Notes under the pieces: generated by a model
Databases searched by the model: none
The model's input: only the letters and a program-made list of their open reading frames with translations
What the model was told of the DNA's origin: nothing
Assembly: GCA_023333565.1 (NCBI GenBank)
Contig: JAJKFH010002438.1
Coordinates: 1,674,001-1,738,000, forward strand
DNA: 64,000 bases
From: Puffinus mauretanicus
Lineage: Eukaryota; Chordata; Aves; Procellariiformes; Procellariidae
Reading direction: 5' to 3'
Shown: positions 23,930-36,500 of the stretch, one piece after another
How positions within the stretch are numbered: the first letter of the stretch is position 1
How the letters are laid out: every line of letters begins with the position of its first letter
Program-made: the position numbers and the translations under genes

Positions 23930-24570
23930 GTTGGGTCTTCCGTGGCCAAACAACCTCGAGCGCGCGCAGGCCCCGCGCTCCGCCTGACGAACTCCCCTCA
24001 GCGGCCGTTTACCGCCAAACCGCCCGCGCCGCGCGCACGGACTCTGCCCCGTTGCCATGCGTGATGACGCCCCTCTCTCCATTTTTCTCATTGGCTGCTC
24101 CGCCCATGACGGCATTTCCAAGTGCGCCTCTCCGTGATTGGTTTTCGAGAGAGAGCGGCGCGGGCTTTGATTGGCGGCCGGGGAGAAGAGGGGAGCGGGA
24201 TTGGTTGGGGGGGCGCGGTGCATTGTGGGGCGGCGGCGGGCGCGCGTGTAGCGGGAGGGGCTGATGGCGGCCATCGGTGTTCACCTGGGTGCTACCTGTG
24301 CCTGCGCCGCCGTCTACAAGGTGAGGGGCGGGGGGGCCGGGGCGGTCCGGAGGCGGCGCGGCCGCTCGGGAGTCCTTGCCGGGAGGAGGGGGCGGGCCGG
24401 CCGCCCACATCTCTGCTCCCTCAGGGCGCTGCGGGGTCACGGGGCGCGGGGTGTCCTGAGGGCGGCTCACGGGTGGTGCCTCTGTCCGCAGGATGGCCGC
24501 GCCGACGTGGTCGCCAACGACGCCGGGGACAGGGTCACGCCTGCGGTCGTCGCTTTCTCGGAAAGCGAGG
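23930..24570. promoter_or_regulatory. HSPA14: CpG island over the HSPA14 promoter and exons 1-2
   Basis: G+C and CpG density rise sharply from about 23940 and fall after exon 2. The island extends about 330 bases upstream of the HSPA14 start, typical of a TATA-less housekeeping promoter. In mammals this interval is shared head to head with CDNF. Here the minus-strand side shows no intact coding exon. Confidence 0.85.
24090..24204. promoter_or_regulatory. HSPA14: Array of four ATTGG (inverted CCAAT) boxes
   Basis: ATTGG occurs at 24090-24094, 24137-24141, 24170-24174 and 24200-24204, with spacings of 47, 33 and 30 bases. The array ends 60 bases before the HSPA14 start codon. Such spaced CCAAT boxes are classic NF-Y sites. 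A CRE-like TGATGACG lies just upstream at about 24062. Function is inferred from motif and position only. Confidence 0.7.
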
Positions 24571-27500
24571 AGGTGAGGCTTCCCTTCCCTGGTGGTGCTT
24601 TGGGGAGGAGGGGAGCTCTGCCTGCTGCTCACTTCTTTTTTTTCTTTATTTTTCATTCAGGTTGTTGGCTTAGCTGCAAAGCAAAGTAGAATAAGAAATA
24701 TTTCAAACACCGTAGTGAAAGTAAAGCAGATCCTTGGGCGAAGGTAAGAGAACAGTGTAAAAGGGAAGGCGAGAAGTTCAGTTCTCCCCGTTAAAGCTGG
24801 TCAGCGAAACGTAGTCTCAGCACCGATGTTGAAGGCATTTTAATCTAGTGTGATAGTAGTCAAGCTAACCTGGCATTGACAGGAGGGTATGTCAGATCTT
24901 AAAAATTCATTATATTATGAATTTCTTATTCTGTATTTCATTCCAGCAGTAAAGAGATGCATAGTATTTTATATCTGAATTTGTCTGTGAAATTGAATTG
25001 TGAAATTTATTAACAAGTTTGTTTATTAACAAGCATATATGCTTTTGAGATACACTTAAGTTTCTGAACTAAAACGTCTTCTTGTTACCTGGATGTTTTC
25101 CTGCGGCTAAAATCCACCGTGGTTTTAGTTGCATGAAACTCTGTATTGTCTTCTATTACAGTCGTGAAACACATTGATGTAATGCCTGTTGTGATTCTTC
25201 AGTCAGTGGAGCTGTGATGGTTTGTGCCGGCAGTTACAGTGATACTAGAACTAAACTTGCTGGTTTAGGTCTAACATCAGAGATGTGACAAAACTTTTCA
25301 GTGATAAAGTTGCTGTGTGTTACAGCCCTTTCATTGAAAGGAGTTGACAAGATGATGTCTGTTCTGATGTATTTCTCAGCACTTTTCAGATGCCTAACTT
25401 CACATAGTTAGTAGAGGATTAAGGATAATCAGCTGATTGCTGTCACGTTATTTCAGTCAATGCAACAAAAGTGCCACTAAAATCTTTTATAATGATTACT
25501 GGGGATAGCAGGTTAAAACAATGTGTTGGGTTTGTTTTCCCTTTTCACTAACTAGTAGGTATTTTTTCTATCATTAGTTTGGGGAAAGGGGATTGAAAGA
25601 TACCAGCAGTCAGAATTGTTGGTTTTTCTTCTCCTGATAAACGTATCCGTAGAATGGAAACAGAAATTTTGGTTGAAGTATGTTGTAGACCTTGTATTAT
25701 AGGGAACATCAGCAAGATGAATTTGTGCAATTACCATTGAGCATACCATTTATTTTGTTACTTTGAATTTGTCTGGACAGCTCTGGTGATCCACAGGCAG
25801 AGAAATACATTGCAGAAAGCAAATGTTCAGTGAGTATGATCTAGTTTTTTTGTTTTTCTCAGAATGACTTGTATCATTTTATACACTATATATATATACA
25901 CTGTACACATATATACAAATTGTTTGTGCCACACCATGTTTGTGTTCTGTACTGATCAACTCTCATTATATGAGGTCCATTTGCTACTGTATAGAATATT
26001 TCTCTTTTTATAAAGTAGAGGACTTCACCGTGTTCTGAGGTCTGCCATCGTAATATAGTCCAACAGAAAAATTATATATATCTCTTGGCCATTCTCAAAA
26101 GGGATGATTTTTAATATATTTGGGTAATAGCGTTGTGGTGTTTCTTAGCAGTGGTGGAAGATGCTCAGGTTACAGCATCTTGTGATAAAAATGCTTAACC
26201 ACTTGATTTAATCTCAGTATTTAATTTGAATAATACTGTGCTTGTTACGAGAAAACTTTCTGCAAAACAAGAGAAAAATTATCCTGGAAAATACATTCCT
26301 AAAGAAGAAACAAGTTTTTTTTCTGGTTTTTGACTGTTCTTATTGACAGGCTTATGTAGATAGCTGTTATTTTTTCTTATGGAATGTAAGCAGGCAAGTA
26401 CTTTTGTTCTAAATGTTGCTTTTGTACTAGGGAAAACTTCTTAATAGAAAAGGAAAGTCTGGAGTCTTTAAGTCCATATGAATGTCACTGTCATGTCTGC
26501 TGGATAATAGAAGGTTTTCTGTGATCTTTGATAAGCATCTTGGAAGCATTTATTCTCTTGTAACTAACGCAGAAAGTATTTACACAGTCCAATGGTTTTT
26601 ACTTTGAACAGAAACTAAATTAAACATTACTTTTTCTTAATGACCAAATTACATATCTAACAAAGGTATGTTGGTTTTGCTTACAGATAATTGAGAAGAA
26701 TGGAAAACTTCAATATGAAATAGATAATAAATTTATTAACCCAGAAGATGTGGCAAAACTAATCTTCAGTAAAATGAAAGGTATACAATAAGTAAAATTA
26801 TAACATATTTTAGTTTTTTAAGCTGTCCTCATATTTTTAAAATGTGGTATATTGGTTTTTTTGCTTTTAATCAACATGTTCTCCCTATGTTTATAAACAG
26901 AAACTGCTCAGTCTGCATTGGGTTCAGATGTAAATGACGTTGTTATCACTGTACCATTTGATTTTGGAGAGAATCAGAAAAATGCCCTTGGGTAAGAGGA
27001 TTAAGATTTTTCTGTTATTTAATATGCCTAAAGCAGACCGGCGGGCAGATCAGCAATGGGAATTCTCCTGCTGGACTTCAGCTTGCGACTGTCAGTCAAG
27101 ACATTGGGATGCTATTTGAATTGGGAAAATGTGAAAGTAGGAGATAAAAATCCTGACTGTAGAAACCTTGCATGGAATTCACTGTTGTAACCAAAATGAA
27201 ATTCTGAATCAACTGAAGTGAGAGGGAATTTTGGTATCATCAAGGATAGAATGTCATTTCAGGTGCGTTATTTCTAGCGGATCTTCAGTGTCCGCTTTGA
27301 AATGCAAATAGTTTCTCAGCCCTCTTCCATTTTCCCATTTCCCAACCCTTCATACAACAATACTCACCAAACCAAGTGGCATTACATGACTTCTCTGATA
27401 AATAGTCCTCAGTGAGCAGATACGGAATACACACCAGTATTCTACTTGGAAGTTCTTCTTGGAAGTTAGCTGTAAAAGTTCTTCCATATGAAGACATAAA

Positions 27501-30500
27501 TAGACTTAAAGCTGTGCATAACTAGCAACATCTATTTTTACTTTCTGGTATGTAGAAGCCCTTATGTTGAACTGTCATGAAATACTTAAAGCACACTAAG
27601 TTGCTCGTAAGATATTAGTGAGCTGGGTATTTGCAGTATGTATAATGAAACATTCTATTGCTTTGGCATACAAGTTTCAAAATAACTTCAAAGTGGAGGA
27701 AATGACTTGTAGGGCAGTCCCAGGGTTACTGAAGTTTCAAGAAAACACGAAAAGAAAATGTTAGGAGTGAAGTGCGGTAACTTGATTTGGAAGTAAAAGC
27801 AATTTTCCTAGCATGGTATCTGTTGAAGTAATGTACCAAGAACTTTTAACACCACACCTGAAGATAAGTTAGCAAGTTTGATTGAGGGTGGGGTTTTTCA
27901 TCTTGTAGTTGAGGGGGGGTTGCTGTTTTTTACAGGATGTGTAGACTGATACATCAATGTTTTCTTTGACAATAAGCATACAGCAGATCCAGCTGCCTGC
28001 AGAACACAGTAGCAACTGAACTTCTTGATACCTTTCTTTTCCAGTCGCTTTGCTTTGTTAGTACCATGCTGTAACCAAGCTCTGAGTTGGTGACATATGT
28101 TGTTCAGATGAAACTTAATAGCGTGCGTGACTATACTGAAATCATTAAAGTAAAAGGAAATGCTGTTATGCCTTATCACAGGGAAGCAGCTGCAGCTGCT
28201 GGATTTAATGTTATGAGATTAATTCATGAGCCGTCTGCAGCTCTCCTGGCGTATGGAATTGGCCAAGATTCACCCACTGGGAAAAGGTAAAATCCTAATA
28301 TTTTACTTCTTAAATTTAAGCTCCTGTACTTAAATCCTGAGAAATCTTAAATGAGGGAATGCTGTGTTGCCTTAGCAGTCAATACAAAATTAATGATTTG
28401 AGGCTTGTTCTTCTTTTTTCTCTCAATAAAGCAATAACAATTTAGAAGTTGTAAATCTGTAGTGTTTTAAATCCCTTTGTTCTGGTTTTTATTTTTTTAG
28501 AATTGTCTTTAAAGATTTGTCCCCAGATTCTGTCTTGCTCTTTAATGAGCTGATTGGCTTGAAGAAAAATGCATCCCTTCGTAAACAGATTTTGGCATAG
28601 CTGGTTTTTAATTGTGGGAGATGGGGTCATTTTACGTATGGTAGAAGAGCTAAGGCTGGTTCAGAAGGTGCAGTGCGTTTCCCTTATGAATATTCAAATA
28701 ATTCACAAGATTTTCAAAATAGCAGAGACTGCTGTCAGTGCAAACAGGTGTCGGGTCTTTTTTCTTCTTGGTTGATATTTTTTACCCTTCTCATATAATT
28801 CTTGCATATAATCTTGAATGTAATGTTCAGTTCTCAGTGGTGGTGTAGGAGAAACGTTGACTACTCTCACTGTACGAAATAGACTAATTTTGCTCTTTAG
28901 GGAACATTGCCAAGTAGTCATTGGTACGAAGATGCATTAAATACAAACACCCCAAATCAAATGCTCTTGACAAAACTGATTAAAACCTGCAATACATTAT
29001 ATGGTGGTCATCTTTTTAGAAAGTGTGTCAAAGTAAATATAATTTTAGATAGCTTATTCATACTACCTTCTTTTTTTTTCTTTTTTTTTTTCTTTTTTTT
29101 TTTTTTTTTTAAACCATGGCAGCAATGTGTTGGTTTATAAACTTGGTGGAACATCGCTTTCTATCACAGTCATAGAAGTGAACAGTGGAATATATCGTGT
29201 GCTTGCTACAAACACAGACGACAGCATTGGTGGAGTTTGCTTCACAGAAGCTCTAGCACAACACTTAGCTTCTGAATTTCAGAGGTAGGTTTTGAATTCC
29301 AAGCATGTTGCTGTTAGGACAGGAACTTCGTTATCTGATGCTTGCTTTCAAAAAAAAAAAATCATGTTAGGTTGTCAGATCTAGCAGTCTGCGAGTGAAG
29401 TGGCTCAAATAAAGATATTAAAGGAACAGTCAGTTGTTGGGGGCCAAGGAGGAAGGCTGGGAAATACTTGGTTTTGGGTAGATGTTGCCTGAAGTCACTG
29501 TTGAACTATAAGGGCTCAGCTATGAACTGTTCTGTGTTTTGAGTGATGTACGTGACTACACGCTGCTTACGTCCTTTCAGTCACAAGGTTCCGGGGTGGC
29601 AGGGAATTCACCTGTGCGGGGTTTGTTTGGTTTTTTTGTTGGCATGAAGGAGCGTGGCGGGCTTGGGTCATCAGCCTGAAGTCTGTATGGCATGTCACCC
29701 TGTGATGAGCAAAAATGAACAAATGCATTACCATCAGCTCTAGCGATCTTGAGGTGGTCAGTTGCGTACTATCACAGGAGGAGACTTTTTGGATGAAACA
29801 TACTTATTCTGTTGACATGTCTAATGTTCGGTGTTCTGTTTCTTCTTAATCTGTCGTTAAAGTTAGTTAACTTGCAGGCCTTTTCTTGCTGTTCCTTGCA
29901 GTCACTTACAGGATTTGTTCAGCTGAGAAACTGTTCAGAAAGACTTAAATCTCCATGATAAACACTAATGCCTGAGTTCAGGGTGCCTCTACACAGTGTT
30001 CTTCAGTTGAAATTTAAATAGACACTTCTATTCTTCGCGAGCTTTCAATAGTGACTTTCAATTTAGTAGATAGTACTAAAATGTCTACAGAAAAAAAGTT
30101 CAGTAGCTTTAACCTATTTATCCTTTCAGAAAGTTAGCGTTATCACTCAAGTGCCTGCTTTTCTAAACTGATATCTCTTCTTTGTTTTTTAAATGTAGGT
30201 CTTGTAAACATGATATTAGAGGAAATCCCAGAGCCATGATGAAGTTAATGAACAGCGCTGATATTGCAAAGCACTCATTATCAACCCTGGGAAGTGCAAA
30301 CTGTTTTGTAGATTCATTGTATGATGGATTGGATTTTGATTGTAATGTGTCCAGGTGAAACAAATCTTGAAGCTATTGCTTTTATATAAAACTATGCTTG
30401 AAATATTTCTAGGTGGTATTTAGGATGTTCAGTAAGCTTCGAGATTTTTTTTTTTTGTGGCATTAATTTTAGAAATGGAAGTAAGACAGGAGACCAACTT

Positions 30501-33500
30501 GCTTGCTTTCAGCTTTGTTTCATATTGATGGTTCTGTTATGATGCGATCTGTAGTAGTTAGGGTAGTAACACTAACAATGTTGCCCTAATGGTTAGAAAA
30601 TAAAGTGTAAAAAGGCACAAGGAGACCCCATCTTTGGAGTCTGGTTGTTGATGAAAGGGGAATAGATACTGTAATTACTCAAGGTGGTAGAGGGTTTCTC
30701 CCATTATTGTTTTTGTTGTTGGTTTTTCCTTAAAGAAAAGAAGACTTTTGGACTCTTTCATCTAAATGAGCTCCAGAACGATAGGAGTCACGGAAGTCTT
30801 GATGTTGCCTCTATTTAACAGCTGGAGTAGAAAGATATTTTCTGTCTTTTTGTTCATACCGCTGTGTCCTACTCTAAGTCTTTTCTCTCTTGGAATGATC
30901 TCTTATTGAGATCTTTAGCTAACTTTGATTGCTCTTTCAGTCAGCAGCAGCTTTAGAAATGGACTTTTTAATTCCAGAGCTGTGCATCCACTGCTGCAGC
31001 AGTTGGATCTGGTAAAATAAGGCACAGTACGTTTGCAAGCGTGAGAAGCAATGCTGTATAACTTGTTTGGCTCAATTTTGGATAAGGATGTTAGTCCTGT
31101 GGACCAGTGTTGCAGAATTTGACTTGCTGTATTTGTACAGAGGAAAACTTCCTCTTCAGGCTTGAAGGAGCCCGAAGCAAGCACAAGTTTGTTTTTCAAT
31201 TTGCTTGAGTACCTACTCCCTGCGTGCAAATCGGGACACAGCTTGACTTGCCTCTGAAAATTCAAGAGGCACGCTTCAGTCTTTGTGTCTCCATTTTAAA
31301 GGTGATGAAGCAGTTCCAGGATTTTTGCTTCTTTTTTTCACATATGAGTCAAGACAACAATACTGTTTTTTCTCTAGAGTACACTGAAGAAGAGTGAATG
31401 TGCATTCCATGTAGGTTTAATGATGGAATCAATAGCACAGATATTTTCACAACCAAACAAAAATAATTTCATCACGATTAATAATTGGGAAAGAAGATTT
31501 AAAAAAATAAAATCCCTTAGTAACGAGGTATAGCTAGAGAACCAAAGTATATTCTGAAAATGATTGTTCTTCCATTTCAGGTGTTTGTCTCTCATAGATG
31601 AGATGACACTTCTTGAATTTTTTTTTTCTTTTCCTTCTAGGGCCAGGTTTGAGCTTATCTGTTCTTCACTTTTTAGTAAATGTGTAGAAGCAATTAAAAA
31701 GCTCTTGCAGCAAGTTGGATTTACAGCAGATGATATCAATAAGGTAATAATAGAAATCATTTGTCTGTAGTATGCTTTATACCACAAGAAGAATATTTAT
31801 GGGGCCTATTTTCCTTGCAGACTGAGATTATTTCATGATGTGTTTAAGCATTTTTGGCTCAGATCCAACAAAGTATGTAGACTCAAGATTTTTAGAACTC
31901 CTGTCTTTGCTTTGATTTCAATTACTTGAAGTTAAGCGTAAGAGTCAGAGTGTGTCAGAGCCAGAGTCACCGATGTGTTTTTACTGCTGCATATTGAGTA
32001 AATGCTAGAGGATTTGTCTCCATTTGGTGTGTTTGTGTGACTCTTGGTAGAGCTGAGGAGTCCCTTCTTTAAGTTTAGTGCATAGACTTTCTTCTGCTTC
32101 ACTGAGCTTTGGATAGAGTTTGCTGACACTTCTGAAGAAAGCCCGAGTTTCGACTTTTTTTGTCTTATGAGTTGAACAAATCACTTGGTGTCTACTTGAT
32201 GCCTGTGTTCTTCCTTGTTAGCTTAAAAAACTTAGGAACATGTTAGATGCCAAACCATAGAGTGTTTTAATGCCAAAGATGGTGAATAAAGTAAGAAACA
32301 TTACTAGTTTCATTCCAATGTCTTTTTTACTTTGATATCAGAGAGTAACTTTATCTCAACCCCTGTGCACCTGTGTGTGGCAAATAGTGCTGCATTTATT
32401 GCTGGTGGAACTGGCACGTAACTTCTGCAGCAAAAGTTAGCTGGCACTTCTAATGATACTTGATGCTATTTCAGATTCTTCATTAGTGTTTGCTGTGTCA
32501 CATCCGAGTTTCACTGGTGGGATAATGAAGTATCCTAGGCCATTGTTCAGGGAACGTCTTTTGTTTTTTTGGTGGCAGTATTTTTTAAGTGGCCCAATGT
32601 GCTGTCCTCTCAGGCCTTAATGCTTTTTTGGGGGATGGCAGGGGCACTTCAAATGTAAAAATAAATGAACCTAATTTACAACTCTTAAGTTATGTTTTAC
32701 ATGAAGAAAAGTGGGAATTATCTTTGTTTCCAGATGTGGTTGATCTCAACAAAGTTACTGTAGTAAGAGAAGGGTTTTAAGGGTTTTTTCTTGAGTAAGT
32801 GACAGCTGGTTGTCAATGACATCCCTCAGGATTTGATGCTGGGGCTAATACTATTTAATGTCTCTATTAATAACACGGATGATGGGGTAGCATGTGCTCT
32901 CAGCAAGTTTGCAGACAGTACCAAAATGAGGGGAGCAATCAATACCACTGTAGGTCAAGGCTGCTATTCAGAGGGGTTCAAAAAGGTGAGAGAAATTTAT
33001 ATAATACAATAGAATATTTCAGTTGGAAGGGACCTACAGTGATGATCTAGTCCAACGGAGAAGAACATCACGAAGATCAACAAAGGCAAATGTAGAGTCT
33101 GGGATGGAATAATCCTGTGCAGCAGGACAGGCTAGCGGTTGCTAGAAAGCAGCTTTGCAGGAAAAGACGTGGGGGTTCTAACAGACAGTACGTTTACTTG
33201 CGGTCAGCAGCGTGCCCCTGCAGCAAAGAAGGCCGATTGCATGCTGGGCTGTAATAGCAAGGGTGTAGCCATGGGTGTAGGATAGCGTTTGTTTCCCTCC
33301 TTGGCACCTGGACAGAGTGCCCAGATACAATCTCATCATTTTTGGGCTTCACGGGGGATGAAAGGCACTGACCTACTGGAGCCACTCTGGGTTTGCTCAC
33401 CTGTAAGAAGAGAAGGCTCAGGGGAGACTAGCGCTGCCTACAGTTACCTGATAGGAAGGCATACACGAGACAAAACCTGACTTACTCCTTCCTATAGGTG

Positions 33501-36500
33501 CATGATGGAAGGGTGAGCACCACAAGTTACAACATGGGGAAATTTTAGATGCCAAGAAAAGAATTTGTAGTGTGAGGGTAATCAAACACTGAAACAAAGG
33601 CCCACAGAGTCCGTGGGATCTATATCTGTGGAGATAAGGTCCTGAGCAGCCTGTTAAAACTGGACCTGTTCTGGACAGGAGGTTGGACTAGGTGACCTCT
33701 GGAGGTTCCTTCCAACCTGACATTATTTTGTGATGAATTCCTCAATTTTTGAAATGTTACTTCATCTAGCTGATGCTTACTATAAGAAACAGTTATTCAG
33801 GATACCATTTCAAACTTGCAAGCTATTTCCTTGAATTTCAAATACAAAAGTAACAGAAGTCAAGCAAAGACGGCGTCAATTTTTATTTCAACAACTACAG
33901 ATGATAAAATATCCCAGAGCAATTTGCATTTCTGTATTGCAGGTTGTGACCTGTCTGTTTTATCTGTCAGAAGAAAGATTTGAAATCATTAAGACATGTT
34001 TTCCAGGTGGTTCTGTGCGGTGGGTCTGCTCGAATCCCAAAGCTACAGCAGCTGATCAAAGACATTTTCCCAACTGTGGAATTACTGAATTCAATTCCTC
34101 CAGATGAAGTTATTCCCATTGGTGCAGCCATAGAGGCAGGAATTCTGCTGGGGAAAGAGAATCCTTTGTTAGAAGAAGAAGCACTCTTTATTGAGTGTTC
34201 CGCCAAAGATATTCTTCTTAAGGTAGGGCTAAAATTATTTAACTTAGAAAATTTTACTGCAATGAATATACAGCGCTACTTATGCATGATTGATGTGAGA
34301 GAAACAGTATTGTTTTATTACTAGTTCTACAGATTGGCTGTAGATCAGCAGTAAGTGGTAACTTAGGTTTATTGACAAAAAAATTGACAGGAAAAACTGC
34401 TTGATTTTAAGGGGAGATAGATTGTGTCTTTGCTATGTTGTAATAGCTGGACTTTTTCATTTATTTATAGGAATGTCTTTTTTTTTTTTTTTTTTTTAAA
34501 CTTGTGATGGTAAATGTGGCAGAAAGAATGAATCTCAGATTTCTTTTCTCATGGAGCACTGTTGTAACACTTCCAGCTCACTAAAGTACTTAGAGAAAGG
34601 CATGAACTTTTTTTTTCTTTTTAAAGGGAGTAGACGAGTCAGGGGCTGACAAATTCACAGTGCTATTTCCATCAGGGACACCATTACCAGCTCGAAGGCA
34701 GCACACTCTGCATGCTCCTGGAAACACTTCTTCTGTATGCCTTGAACTATATGAGTCATTGGGGAAAAGTGCCATGAATGAAGAAGATAAATTTGCACAG
34801 GTGAGCGTGTACACATTCATATGCACTTTTAATATCAACCACTTGGAAATCAAATGGATCTGAAAAAAAAAAAAAATTAAAACCAAAACCAATCCCACCC
34901 CTACCAAAACTTCTTGTTACAAGATTAGAATTATGTGCATCTCTTTGGAAATGGTCTTTAAGCATTCTTCTGTAAATGTGTTACGAAGTGTTGAAGCACT
35001 TCTTAAAGAAATTGAAGTTTGCCTTTTGAATTTCTAAATGGCTGGCTGGGTTTGATATTTGGCACTACTGTAGTAACCTGACCTGGGATGAGAGATCATA
35101 ACCAGTCATTCCAATAACACACAGATCCCCAACATTTTAGAAATAAAACTGCTGGAGGTAATGATGTAGCTAGTGTATGTACTGTTGATTACTTTTTGAT
35201 CTTCCTAGATTGGACAGGATCTTGGTATTAAATACCACATTTGATTTTTCACAGTGGTAAGATGATATGATTAAATCCTCACCTGATGTAAGATATTACT
35301 TAGGAGTCAACCTATTGAGAGAACACAGCTTGTTTGAAACAGTGATGATGTGCTTACCTTGGCTTTGGTGCACTTAAAGCATCAGGGAGGGGGCAGATGT
35401 GGCCAAAATGGATGGAATACTTGAGAAAATTGTTATTCCACCTTGGTCCTGCTCAAAGATCTTTAAAGACATAGGGAAGGGATGTTACCTAATAGTTACA
35501 GAACTGATCCTAAGTAAAGGAACATGCTCAGCTCTTACCGTAGTCTGTGGGAGTTGTAGGTACTCCAGCGATCTTAGTGATAGACCCTGAAACAAAACCA
35601 CTGTAACAGTGGTGCAAATAGCTAAAAATGCATAGATTTGCACTACAGGTGAATGAAGTCCACTAGGGCATGCTTTGGTGTTGAATTATTAGTATGAGAT
35701 GCTAAACAGAACGAATTGCACACCTTAGCTATTGTGTCACTTCCATTAAACTGCTGTGCAAGGATTTAGAGAACTTAAACATTTTTTTTTTTTAATAGAT
35801 TGTACTCCAGGATTTAGATAAAAAGGAGGATGGCCTACATGATATACTAACTGTACTCACTATGAAAAGGTACCCAAAATATTTATTGTTCTGCTGTTTA
35901 ACTTGCTATGTCATACATCTGACAAGCAGTCTTTTCTCCTGTTACACAATATTTAATTTTGTGTTGAGAAATTTCAGCATTTTATTGCTGACAGGGCTGT
36001 GTCCTAGCAGGGGTAAATTCGGTAGGAATGTGGTTTTTATGCAGTACCTTCTGTGTTTTCATTGTTTGATTCCTAAAGAAATAAAACTTAGCACAGTTGC
36101 ATAGATGATTTTTAGCAACTTTTGAGCTGTTGATCAGTTTAAGTGCGCTTGAGAGCAGTCGGGATCTCAAATTTCCTGTGGGAGGGGTCAGGGAATTCTG
36201 CTGAATGCCCACACTCTTAGGAAAAACTCAAGTAGAATCTGTCTTTATTAGTTGCTAAGGAATCCATGAAGGACTTCTCACATGCAGCATTTGTGATGAA
36301 AACCTGTGGCTCTATCCTTTCAGAGACAGGCTTGTTAAGCATGAGAAACAATGCCACAGGAAATCAGGCTTTGTAAATACATTTTACAGAATTGCCTGTT
36401 TATTATGGTGAAAATATGAAGTATCTTATGGCGGGGTGGGGAATGGGATGACATGATATTGAAGAAATTTCTCTTTCTTAGGTCTTAATAGGAGTGCTTG

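Noticed and set aside
23924..24656. Minus and plus frames of 116-215 codons across the HSPA14 CpG island
   Set aside because: Composition-driven shadows of the GC-rich promoter and HSPA14 exons 1-2. The minus frame has no CDNF signal peptide or cysteine pattern.
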